Part shown: positions 1 through 4,901 of the stretch, one piece after another
Numbering within the stretch: the first letter of the stretch is position 1
How the letters are laid out: each line of letters starts with the position of its first letter
Origin: Pseudomonadota bacterium
GTDB taxonomy: Bacteria > Pseudomonadota > Gammaproteobacteria > Burkholderiales > Gallionellaceae
DNA length: 7,699 nt
Assembly (NCBI GenBank): GCA_021783525.1
Contig: JAJXTT010000072.1
Span: 1 to 7,699, forward strand
Direction: 5' to 3'
The notes under the pieces: generated by a model
Databases searched by the model: none
The model's input: only the letters and a program-made list of their open reading frames with translations
Told to the model about the DNA's origin: nothing
Translations under genes and position numbers: made by a program

Positions 1-103
1 TGATTAAGAAAATCGCGTTTTCTATACATGTCCGCGCCATCGACACATCCGCAAGATATGTAGATAAAAGTCAAAATATCGACATGAAGCGATTTGTTCA
101 GGT

Positions 104-147
104 GTTGCATGTAACACAAAAGCAGGCTACCATGCGTTACATGTAAC
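104..147. promoter_or_regulatory. Paired palindromes upstream of toxin-antitoxin operon (candidate operator)
   Basis: A perfect 12-bp palindrome, gttacatgtaac, lies at 136-147. A copy with one mismatch, gttgcatgtaac, lies at 104-115. The centres are 32 bp apart, about three helical turns, which would put two bound dimers on the same DNA face. The second palindrome ends 23 bp before the antitoxin ATG. Known mazEF-type operons are autorepressed by the antitoxin or the toxin-antitoxin complex binding palindromes in this position, so an operator role is the natural inference. A further half-like acatgt occurs at 26-31. No binding data can be derived from sequence alone. Confidence 0.45.
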
Positions 148-149
148 AG

Positions 150-158
150 TGCGATAAT
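150..158 (+). promoter_or_regulatory. Possible extended -10 of the toxin-antitoxin promoter
   Basis: The bases TGCGATAAT fit an extended -10 (TG, one base, then GATAAT, five of six to consensus). No convincing -35 hexamer is found 16-18 bp upstream, which is tolerable for an extended -10. The palindrome at 136-147 would sit just upstream of it, suiting repression. The problem is distance: a start about 7 bases downstream would leave a leader of only 5-6 bases and exclude the Shine-Dalgarno GGAG at 160-163. The real promoter may therefore be further upstream. Confidence 0.25.
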
Positions 159-170
159 TGGAGAATAGCC

Positions 171-383
171 ATGAGAACAAGCACATCTGATCGGGTTCAG
201 CGGCATCGCGCCGCATTGCGTGCCTCCGGGCTGCGACCGGTGCAGATATGGGTGCCGGATACGCGCCGTCCAGGTTTTGCCGAGGAGTGCCGCCGCCAGT
301 CGTTGTCGTTGCAAGGCGATGCGCATGAGCGCGAAATTGCCGACTGGCTTGAGTCAGCAGGCGACCGCGCGGACTGGCAATGA
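171..383 (+). CDS. MazE-like antitoxin (DUF3018-type)
   Basis: Predicted antitoxin of a type II toxin-antitoxin pair. It should bind and neutralise the MazF-type toxin encoded next to it and repress its own promoter. The 70-aa product has the family pattern seen in DUF3018 / 'antitoxin MazE family' proteins: a basic N-terminal helix (RVQRHRAALRASGLRPVQ, residues 8-25), then IWVPDTRRPGFAEECRRQSL (26-45), then an acidic C-terminal tail (about 50-70) ending in DWQ that would contact the toxin. Length is normal for the family. The ATG at 171 is preceded by GGAG at 160-163 with 7 nt spacing. Its stop overlaps the toxin start as ATGA (380-383), the usual coupled arrangement with antitoxin first. 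Family assignment is by recalled pattern, not a search; it is not a close homologue of E. coli MazE, so no symbol is given. Confidence 0.85.
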   Translation: MRTSTSDRVQRHRAALRASGLRPVQIWVPDTRRPGFAEECRRQSLSLQGDAHEREIADWLESAGDRADWQ

Positions 384-703
384 GGCGCGGCGACCTTGTG
401 ACGGTGGCGTTGCAGGGCGATCTGGGCAAGCCGCGCCCGGCCTTGGTTATTCAGTCCGATCTGTTCGACATGCATCCTTCCATTACCGTCTTGCCTGTGA
501 CCAGTGAGTTGCGCGTTGCGCCGCTGTTTCGCATTGCCGTAAATCCGAACGAGTTGAACGGGCTGTCCAAACCATCGCAGGTGATGGTGGATAAGCCGCA
601 ATCCATTGCGCGCGAAAAAATCGGCGCGGTGATTGGCCGCCTGGATGACGAGACAATGCTGGCGGTAAATCGGGCGCTGGCGGTTTTCCTTGGATTCGCC
701 TGA
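380..703 (+). CDS. mazF: MazF/PemK-family endoribonuclease toxin
   Basis: Predicted sequence-specific mRNA interferase that halts translation when the labile antitoxin is lost. The 107-aa length is typical. MazF-fold marks are visible: MRRGDLVTV at the N-terminus (beta strand 1), GKPRPALVIQSD (residues 16-27) with the conserved Arg19 of the RP motif, VLPVTSEL (37-44) with Thr41 in the position of the catalytic Ser/Thr, and SKPSQVMVDKPQSI followed by KIGAVIGRLD, the late strands of the family. In characterised MazF proteins the Arg and Thr of these motifs act in RNA cleavage, so the toxin looks intact. There is no separate ribosome binding site; the start overlaps the antitoxin stop (ATGA), implying translational coupling. 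Its stop is 12 bases before the hsdR relic. Cleavage specificity cannot be read from the sequence. Confidence 0.92.
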   Translation: MRRGDLVTVALQGDLGKPRPALVIQSDLFDMHPSITVLPVTSELRVAPLFRIAVNPNELNGLSKPSQVMVDKPQSIAREKIGAVIGRLDDETMLAVNRALAVFLGFA

Positions 704-790
704 CACGTACTTTCTATGAATGAAGCCGAAATCCGCGCTGAACATATTGCCCCCATGCTGAAATCCGCAGGCTGGGGCGTGGAGGGGAAC

Positions 791-814
791 CATTTTGTTG
801 ATGTCAGCAAAATG
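791..814 (+). repeat. Hairpin between hsdR relic and hsdR
   Basis: CATTTTG at 791-797 is the exact inverse complement of CAAAATG at 808-814. Inside these arms the pairing continues through T798-G807 (a wobble in RNA), T799-A806 and G800-C805, giving a 10-bp stem around a 4-base loop (801-804). It lies where similarity to hsdR ends and overlaps the candidate hsdR -35. It lacks a T-run, so it is not a classical terminator. It may be a recombination scar or a regulatory hairpin. Confidence 0.55.
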
Positions 815-825
815 GTCTGTATAGA
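798..825 (+). promoter_or_regulatory. Candidate sigma-70 promoter for hsdR
   Basis: TTGATG (798-803, four of six to TTGACA) is followed after 16 bases by TATAGA (820-825, four of six to TATAAT, with the first four bases matched). A start about 7 bases downstream would give a leader of roughly 12 bases before the ATG at 844. The -35 lies inside the hairpin at 791-814. This would allow hsdR expression independent of the toxin-antitoxin promoter. It is a match by eye only. Confidence 0.35.
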
Positions 826-843
826 AATGCTGGCGAGTTGAAA

Positions 844-3288
844 ATGAACGAAGCCGAAACCCGCGCCGAACATATCGACCCTGCGTTGAAAGCCGCAGGC
901 TGGGGCGTGGTGGAGGGCAGCCGGGTGATGCGCGAATACCGCATTACCGAGGGGCGCTTGCAGGGCGCAGGGCAGCGCAGCAAGCCGGAGATTGCGGACT
1001 ATGTGCTGGTGTATCGCAACCACAAGCTGGCGGTGATCGAAGCGAAGCGCTGGGACTTGCCGCATACCGAAGGACTGGCGCAGGCCAAGACGTATGCGGG
1101 CAAGTTGCGCGCACGTTTCACTTACGCCACCAACGGCCAGCGCATTTACGGTGTGGATATGCAGAGCGGGGCGGAAGGCGATGTGGATGCCTATCCTTCG
1201 CCGCAGGAGTTGTGGAACCAGACCTTCGTTTCGACAGGCTCAACGACCGATGAATGGAGGGAGCGTTTCGCTGCAGTGCCGTTCGAGGACAAGGGCGGTA
1301 TGTGGGGCTCGCGCTACTACCAGGACAGCGCGATCAACAATGTGCTGGAAGCGATTGCAGATAACAAACAGCGCATCCTGCTGACGCTGGCGACGGGCAC
1401 GGGCAAGACCTTCATTGCGTTTCAGTTGGCGTGGAAGCTGTTCAAGTCGCGCTGGAACCTGAAGCGCGACGGGGCGCGCCAGCCGCGCATCCTGTTCCTT
1501 GCCGACCGCAACATTCTGGCGGATCAGGCGTACAACTCGTTCTCCGCTTTCCCCGAGGATGCGCTGGTGCGCATTGCGCCGGACGACATTCGCAAGAAGG
1601 GGCGCGTGCCAAAGAATGGCAGCGTGTTCTTTACGATTTTCCAGACGTTCATGAGCGGGCCGGTGCGGGCAGAGCCTTCCGATTCCGTTCGTCCTGAGCC
1701 TGTCGAAGGAACGGATGGCGCGCAGGCCGACGGGCAGAGTTCCTCCGCTAATGGTTCGACAGGCTCACCACGAACGGAGGAGAGGGCTTTCTATTTCGGC
1801 GAATACCCGCCGGACTTTTTCGATTTCATCATCATCGACGAATGCCATCGCGGCGGGGCGAACGACGAAAGCACCTGGCGCGGCATCCTCGAATACTTCG
1901 CACCGGCGGTGCAGCTTGGCCTCACCGCCACGCCCAAGCGCAAGGATAACGCCGACACCTACGCCTACTTCGGCGAGCCGGTGTATGTGTACTCGCTGAA
2001 GGAAGGCATCAACGATGGCTTCCTCACGCCGTTCCGTGTGAAGCAGTACGCCACCACGCTGGACGAATACCGCTATACCTCGGACGATAATCTGGTCGAG
2101 GGCGAGATTGAGGAGGGCAAGCTGTACGAGGAGAAGGACTTCAATCGCAGCATTGAGATTGTCGAGCGCGAAAAGTATCGCGTGAAGCTGTTCATGGAGG
2201 CGATCAACCAGCGCGAGAAGACGCTGGTGTTCTGTGCCAATCAGGCCCATGCGCTGCTGGTGCGCGACCTCATCAATCAGTTGAAGACGGTCAGCGCCGA
2301 TCCGTTGTATTGCGTGCGGGTGACGGCGAACGATGGCGCGCTGGGCGAACAATATTTGCGCGACTTTCAGGACAACGAGAAGAGCATCCCGACCATCCTC
2401 ACCACTTCGCAGAAACTTTCCACCGGGGTGGATGCGCGCAACGTGCGCAACATCGTGCTGATGCGCCCAATCAATTCGATGATCGAGTTCAAACAGATCA
2501 TCGGGCGCGGTACGCGGTTGTATGACGGCAAGGACTATTTCACCATCTACGACTTCGTGAAGGCGCACAAGCTGTTCAACGATCCGGAGTGGGATGGCGA
2601 GCCGATCGAGGTGGGCGAAGGCAGCGATAAAGTTTATTCGCCAACTACGCCAACGCCTCAACCTCAGGCAAGACAGCCGCGACCCGAAAGCGATGTGAAG
2701 AAAAAGGTGCGAGTGAAGCTGCGCGATGGCAAGGAGCGCACCATCCAGCACATTTCGGTGACGACTTTCTGGGGGCCGGATGGCAAGCCGATTTCGGCGG
2801 CGGAATTCCTGACACTGCTGTTTGGCCACTTGCCGGAGTTCTTCAAGGACGAGGGGGAGTTGCGCGCGTTGTGGAGTTTGCCGGACACGCGCAAGAAGCT
2901 GCTGGAAGGCCTGGCGGAAAAAGGTTTCGGCAAAGACCAGCTAAGCGAGATGCAGAAGATCATCGATGCCGAGAACAGCGACCTGTTCGACGTGCTGGCG
3001 CATGTGGCTTTCGCCCTGCCGCCGATCACGCGCAAAGAGCGGGCGGCATCGGCACACAAGGAAATCCACGATCACTTCAGCGACAGGCAGCAGGCCTTCC
3101 TTGGCTTTGTGCTGGCGCATTACGTGCACGAAGGCGTGGAAGAGCTGGCGCAGGAGAAACTGACCAAGCTGCTGCGGCTCAAGTACCACGATTCCATTCC
3201 TGATGCGGTCGCCGACCTGGGCGGCGACATTACGGCGATACGCAACCTGTTTACCGGGTTCCAGCGTTATTTGTATCAAGGCCTTTAG
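844..3288 (+). CDS. hsdR: Type I restriction enzyme R subunit (HsdR)
   Basis: Motor and nuclease subunit of a type I restriction-modification complex: with HsdM and HsdS it translocates unmodified DNA using ATP and cuts it. The 814-aa product shows an N-terminal PD-(D/E)xK nuclease (Asp52 in IADYVLV; Glu66 and Lys68 in VIEAK), then an SF2 motor with Walker A ATGTGKT (183-189), motif II DECH (332-335), TATP (361-364), TLVFCAN (460-466), STGVDARN (526-533) and QIIGRGTR (551-558). The C-terminal ~200 residues resemble the EcoEI-type R C-terminal domain. All motor motifs are present, so it appears functional. ATG 844 is chosen over the in-frame TTG at 838 because MNEAETRAEHIDP is the usual family start and is mirrored in the upstream relic. 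No strong ribosome binding site is seen; coupling to the relic ORF is possible. Oddities: residues about 272-313 are an in-frame REP-derived insertion and 128-136 may be another. hsdM and hsdS are not in this window. Confidence 0.95.
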   Translation: MNEAETRAEHIDPALKAAGWGVVEGSRVMREYRITEGRLQGAGQRSKPEIADYVLVYRNHKLAVIEAKRWDLPHTEGLAQAKTYAGKLRARFTYATNGQRIYGVDMQSGAEGDVDAYPSPQELWNQTFVSTGSTTDEWRERFAAVPFEDKGGMWGSRYYQDSAINNVLEAIADNKQRILLTLATGTGKTFIAFQLAWKLFKSRWNLKRDGARQPRILFLADRNILADQAYNSFSAFPEDALVRIAPDDIRKKGRVPKNGSVFFTIFQTFMSGPVRAEPSDSVRPEPVEGTDGAQADGQSSSANGSTGSPRTEERAFYFGEYPPDFFDFIIIDECHRGGANDESTWRGILEYFAPAVQLGLTATPKRKDNADTYAYFGEPVYVYSLKEGINDGFLTPFRVKQYATTLDEYRYTSDDNLVEGEIEEGKLYEEKDFNRSIEIVEREKYRVKLFMEAINQREKTLVFCANQAHALLVRDLINQLKTVSADPLYCVRVTANDGALGEQYLRDFQDNEKSIPTILTTSQKLSTGVDARNVRNIVLMRPINSMIEFKQIIGRGTRLYDGKDYFTIYDFVKAHKLFNDPEWDGEPIEVGEGSDKVYSPTTPTPQPQARQPRPESDVKKKVRVKLRDGKERTIQHISVTTFWGPDGKPISAAEFLTLLFGHLPEFFKDEGELRALWSLPDTRKKLLEGLAEKGFGKDQLSEMQKIIDAENSDLFDVLAHVAFALPPITRKERAASAHKEIHDHFSDRQQAFLGFVLAHYVHEGVEELAQEKLTKLLRLKYHDSIPDAVADLGGDITAIRNLFTGFQRYLYQGL
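1226..1250 (+). repeat. Degenerate REP-like repeat inside hsdR
   Basis: The 13-mer TTCGACAGGCTCA at 1230-1242 is identical to 1755-1767 in the better-preserved copy further along the gene. The bases that follow (acgaccg) look like a worn version of the ccacgaacgg end. It is read in the same frame as the other copy and gives VSTGSTTDE, against GSTGSPRTE there. It sits between the nuclease domain and the helicase core, at about residues 128-136. Confidence 0.5.
1685..1777. repeat. Inverted pair of REP-like repeats inserted in frame in hsdR
   Basis: The left copy (1685-1714) contains cgtcctgagcctgtcgaagg. The right copy (1753-1777) contains ttcgacaggctcaccacgaa and is its inverse apart from the two-base switches next to the core. 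They are separated by 38 bases, an arrangement typical of paired REP elements. Translated in the hsdR frame they give SVRPEPVEGTDG and NGSTGSPRTEE. Peptides such as RPEPVEG are familiar translation products of this repeat family. The pair can fold into a long hairpin in DNA or mRNA. The same repeat recurs at 3656-3737. Confidence 0.85.
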
Positions 3289-3318
3289 GCCATTCGAGTT
3301 CAGCGGTGGGACTGCCCG

Positions 3319-3528
3319 CTAATAATGCGGCGGCCTCTCGTTCGCCGAAGATTTACCCTCATTCCCCGCTTCAGCAAGTGCCTGGACGTGCCTCGCGAGC
3401 GCCCTGCAAACCTCTTCCAGCTGATCCAGCTTTTGTTGCTGCTGATAGACCGTTTTGTTCAGTTCCTCGATCTGGTCTTCCTGGTAGGAGATTTTTGTTT
3501 CGATGTTTTCAAGGCGTTCTTCAATCAT
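3319..3528 (-). CDS. slyX: SlyX family protein
   Basis: Small coiled-coil protein of unknown biochemical role, widespread in Proteobacteria and often near slyD in enterobacteria. The 69-aa product begins MIEERLENIETKISYQEDQI and continues with heptad-like leucines through EELNKTVYQQQQKLDQLEEV, predicting one long coiled coil over roughly residues 5-52. It ends in the family's characteristic PPHY. Length is normal. On the minus strand the ATG is preceded by AGGA (plus-strand TCCT at 3536-3539) with 7 nt spacing. It converges with hsdR, leaving 30 bases between stop codons, and no slyD is present. The region looks like core chromosome resuming after the restriction locus. Recognition is by pattern and is firm. 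Confidence 0.9.
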   Translation of the reverse strand: MIEERLENIETKISYQEDQIEELNKTVYQQQQKLDQLEEVCRALARHVQALAEAGNEGKSSANERPPHY

Positions 3529-3630
3529 GAGACGGTCCTGGGGGGTCGGCGGGTGGTTGAGGCAGGCATTCTAGCGCGGTGCGAAAATACACGCCCGGGA
3601 GAGTAATATTGATCCGGCCTGAGGAAGGCT

Positions 3631-3737
3631 GAGTCTGTCGAGTTTGTACCTTCATCCTTCGACAAGCTCTGGTGGAACTACTAAGTATTGACTAAGCACG
3701 ATGGCCCTGTGCTAAGTCACTACTTAAGGACGAACGG
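3631..3737. repeat. REP-like repeat, apparently split by a hairpin-bearing insert
   Basis: ccttcgacaagctc (3656-3669) and aggacgaacgg (3727-3737) together make a 25-base unit that is the inverse complement of 1685-1709 in hsdR at 24 of 25 positions. The 57 bases between them (3670-3726) are foreign to the repeat. A degenerate inverted partner, gagtctgtcga, lies at 3631-3641 (9 of 11 against the inverse complement of 3659-3669), so this was probably also a paired element. It lies between divergent slyX and the metallophosphoesterase gene, ending 24 bases before the latter's start. Confidence 0.7.
3681..3727. repeat. Imperfect 19-bp hairpin within the split REP
   Basis: The arms 3681-3699 (ctaagtattgactaagcac) and 3709-3727 (gtgctaagtcactacttaa) pair at 16 of 19 positions around a 9-base loop (gatggccct). 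The stem occupies most of the segment that interrupts the REP unit. There is no T-run beyond it on the plus strand, so a standard terminator is unlikely. It may be a very small non-autonomous palindromic element or a regulatory structure in the leader of the downstream gene. Confidence 0.6.
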
Positions 3738-3761
3738 ACGCAAAAAGTCATCTGAGAATTT

Positions 3762-4514
3762 ATGCGCATTCATGTACTAAGCGATCTGCACATTGAAGTT
3801 GCCGCCTATCAGCCGCAGCCCGTCGAGTGCGATGTGGTGGTGCTGGCGGGCGATATCGGGAACCATGTGCAGGGGATGGAGTGGGGGCGGCACATCTGGC
3901 CGGACAAGGAGATCCTGTACGTGCCGGGCAACCATGAGTTCTATCGGCGGGGGCGGATCGAGACGTTGCGGGAGATGCGCGTTCGCGCGCGAGAGTTGGG
4001 TATGCACCTGCTGGATAACGACGAGGTGGAGATCGCCGGCATACGCTTCCTGGGCAGCACGCTGTGGACCGACTTCAATCTGTTCGGCGAGGAATTGAAA
4101 AAACCCGCGATGGCCGAAGGCAAGAAGTACCTGAACGATTTCCGTCTGATCCGCGAGCGATTCCGGGTGTTCAGCCCGGCCCGCTCTGCGCAGTTGCACA
4201 AAAAATCGCGCGCCTGGCTGACGGCAAAACTCAACGAGCCTTTTCCGGGCAGGACCGTGGTCGTCACGCACCACCTGCCCAGTGCGCGATCCGTCGCCGA
4301 ACGCTACAAGACCAGTCTTACGTCGGCCTGCTTCGCATCCCGATTGGACGAGTTGATGGGAATCAGTGCGTTGTGGATCCACGGTCACACGCACGACAGC
4401 TTTGATTACGTGCTGCACGGCACGCGAGTGGTGTGCAACCCGCGCGGTTACTGCCGCAATCCGGAGAAGCCGGAGAACCTGGAATTCAATCCGACGTTGG
4501 TGGTGGAGGTTTGA
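3762..4514 (+). CDS. Calcineurin-like metallophosphoesterase
   Basis: Predicted cytoplasmic phosphoesterase with a dinuclear metal centre; the substrate is unknown. The 250-aa product carries the full motif set in order: SDLHIE (Asp8, His10), LAGDIG (Asp31), GNHE (56-59), THH (169-171) and HGHTHD (207-212). All ligand positions expected for the superfamily are therefore present. There is no signal peptide or membrane segment. The ATG at 3762 gives the motif DxH close to the N-terminus, as is normal; a weak GAGA (3754-3757) precedes it. It is transcribed away from slyX, with the REP/hairpin region just upstream as its probable leader or promoter zone. Similar stand-alone proteins are usually annotated only as 'metallophosphoesterase'. 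Nuclease, cyclic nucleotide or protein phosphatase activity cannot be told apart from these motifs. Confidence 0.9.
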   Translation: MRIHVLSDLHIEVAAYQPQPVECDVVVLAGDIGNHVQGMEWGRHIWPDKEILYVPGNHEFYRRGRIETLREMRVRARELGMHLLDNDEVEIAGIRFLGSTLWTDFNLFGEELKKPAMAEGKKYLNDFRLIRERFRVFSPARSAQLHKKSRAWLTAKLNEPFPGRTVVVTHHLPSARSVAERYKTSLTSACFASRLDELMGISALWIHGHTHDSFDYVLHGTRVVCNPRGYCRNPEKPENLEFNPTLVVEV

Positions 4515-4624
4515 ACGTATTGCTGTTCAGGCGCATGACCACAGAACCTGCCCCCTGTGATTCTGTCTTAGCTGCATATTAAGCCCCATTGTTTGTGTCG
4601 CTTGTTGCGCATAGCATGCAAGCG

Positions 4625-4647
4625 GTGGGCATATCGAGATTGCCCAC
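4625..4647 (+). promoter_or_regulatory. GC-rich hairpin upstream of small membrane protein ORF
   Basis: GTGGGCA (4625-4631) and TGCCCAC (4641-4647) are exact inverse complements around a 9-base loop. No T-run follows on the plus strand, so it is not a clear rho-independent terminator. It lies 11 bases before a second small stem that reaches the ATG of the 36-aa ORF. It could be an operator or a leader structure. Confidence 0.4.
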
Positions 4648-4657
4648 ACTTTCCAGC

Positions 4658-4686
4658 TTGATCAATTTCAGGAATGAGGTGATCAA
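4658..4686 (+). promoter_or_regulatory. Strong ribosome binding site inside a small hairpin
   Basis: GAGGTGATC at 4676-4684 matches nine bases complementary to the 3' end of 16S rRNA, and GAGG is 7 bases before the ATG at 4687. The bases directly before the ATG, tgatcaa (4680-4686), are the inverse complement of ttgatca at 4658-4664. A 7-bp stem could thus form, with GAGG at the loop edge. This may modulate translation of the small membrane protein. The RBS is directly visible; the regulatory role is inferred. Confidence 0.5.
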
Positions 4687-4797
4687 ATGAGTAAAACCAA
4701 TAGAGCCTTTGCGTGGTGTTTTCGCTGGACCATCGCCGGTGTGTTCATATTCTTGATCGTGTTGCCAGCGATCTTCACCCTTGGCACGGTGAGTTAG
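4687..4797 (+). CDS. 36-aa predicted single-pass membrane protein, unrecognised
   Basis: I do not recognise this protein. The product begins MSKTNRAFAWCFRW and continues with a hydrophobic stretch, TIAGVFIFLIVLPAIFTLG (residues 15-33), long enough for one inner-membrane helix, ending TVS. Positive charges (Lys3, Arg6, Arg13) all precede the helix, predicting the N-terminus inside the cell. Support for it being real is the near-perfect ribosome binding site (4676-4684) at ideal spacing and the coherent membrane topology. It lies 172 bases after the metallophosphoesterase and 104 bases before the exported dehydrogenase start, in the same direction, so it could share a transcript with the latter. 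A role as a small subunit, anchor or regulator is speculative. The chief alternative is the decayed N-terminus of a larger membrane protein. Confidence 0.6.
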   Translation: MSKTNRAFAWCFRWTIAGVFIFLIVLPAIFTLGTVS

Positions 4798-4901
4798 TTG
4801 CGGAGGGTTTGCCGTCGTGCCCGAAACAAAGATGGGTGCCAGGCCGAAACCGTTTTTGCATGCCCCGATCCGATCGATTTCAATTGATTTGGAGGACTCG
4901 A

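Larger units (their letters stand above)
716..841 (+). pseudogene. Relic of the 5' end of a second hsdR allele (41-codon ORF)
   Basis: This 41-codon ORF begins MNEAEIRAEHIAPMLKSAGW, matching the first 22 residues of the intact HsdR (start 844) at 18 of 22 positions. By eye the DNA matches at 56 of 66 bases, and five of the nine changed codons are synonymous. That pattern suggests two independently diverged hsdR alleles rather than a recent tandem copy. After GWGVEGN the match stops, near the left edge of a hairpin (791-814), and the frame closes at 839-841. The stop lies two bases before the hsdR ATG, so if translated this ORF could act as a leader coupled to hsdR. No Shine-Dalgarno precedes 716. 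It is most likely debris of allele replacement in the restriction locus; a working leader peptide is the alternative. Confidence 0.7.

Noticed and set aside
7..23. Inverted repeat agaaaa / ttttct with a 5-base loop
   Set aside because: The stem is only six A/T-rich pairs at the window edge with no upstream gene in view; too weak to call a terminator.
838..843. TTG at 838 as the hsdR start
   Set aside because: It adds only MK before the family-typical MNEAE start and overlaps the relic stop; ATG 844 is the better choice.
1765..2829. 354-codon open frame on the minus strand
   Set aside because: It lies wholly opposite the conserved helicase part of hsdR, is Arg/His/Leu-rich like other GC-rich antisense frames, and shows no domain.
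3302..3320. Possible hairpin agcgg...ccgct between the convergent hsdR and slyX stops
   Set aside because: Only five pairs and no flanking T-run; not good enough for a bidirectional terminator.
3289..3761. Search for a CRISPR array, tRNA or transposase in the repeat-containing intergenic area
   Set aside because: The repeats are REP-like and not regularly spaced, no tRNA cloverleaf was recognised, and no transposase frame is present.
4540..4570. Terminator-like inverted repeats (acagaa/ttctgt, cacag/ctgtg) after the metallophosphoesterase
   Set aside because: Short competing stems and no clean T-run; could be chance.
4589..4617. Promoter-like TTGTTT, 17 bases, TAGCAT upstream of the small membrane ORF
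   Set aside because: Only three and four matches to consensus; not distinguishable from background.
4713..4901. Longer start for the sugar dehydrogenase frame at 4713, adding 63 residues
   Set aside because: The extension overlaps the small membrane ORF, has no ribosome binding site and would bury the signal peptide; GGAGG plus a signal peptide support 4902.
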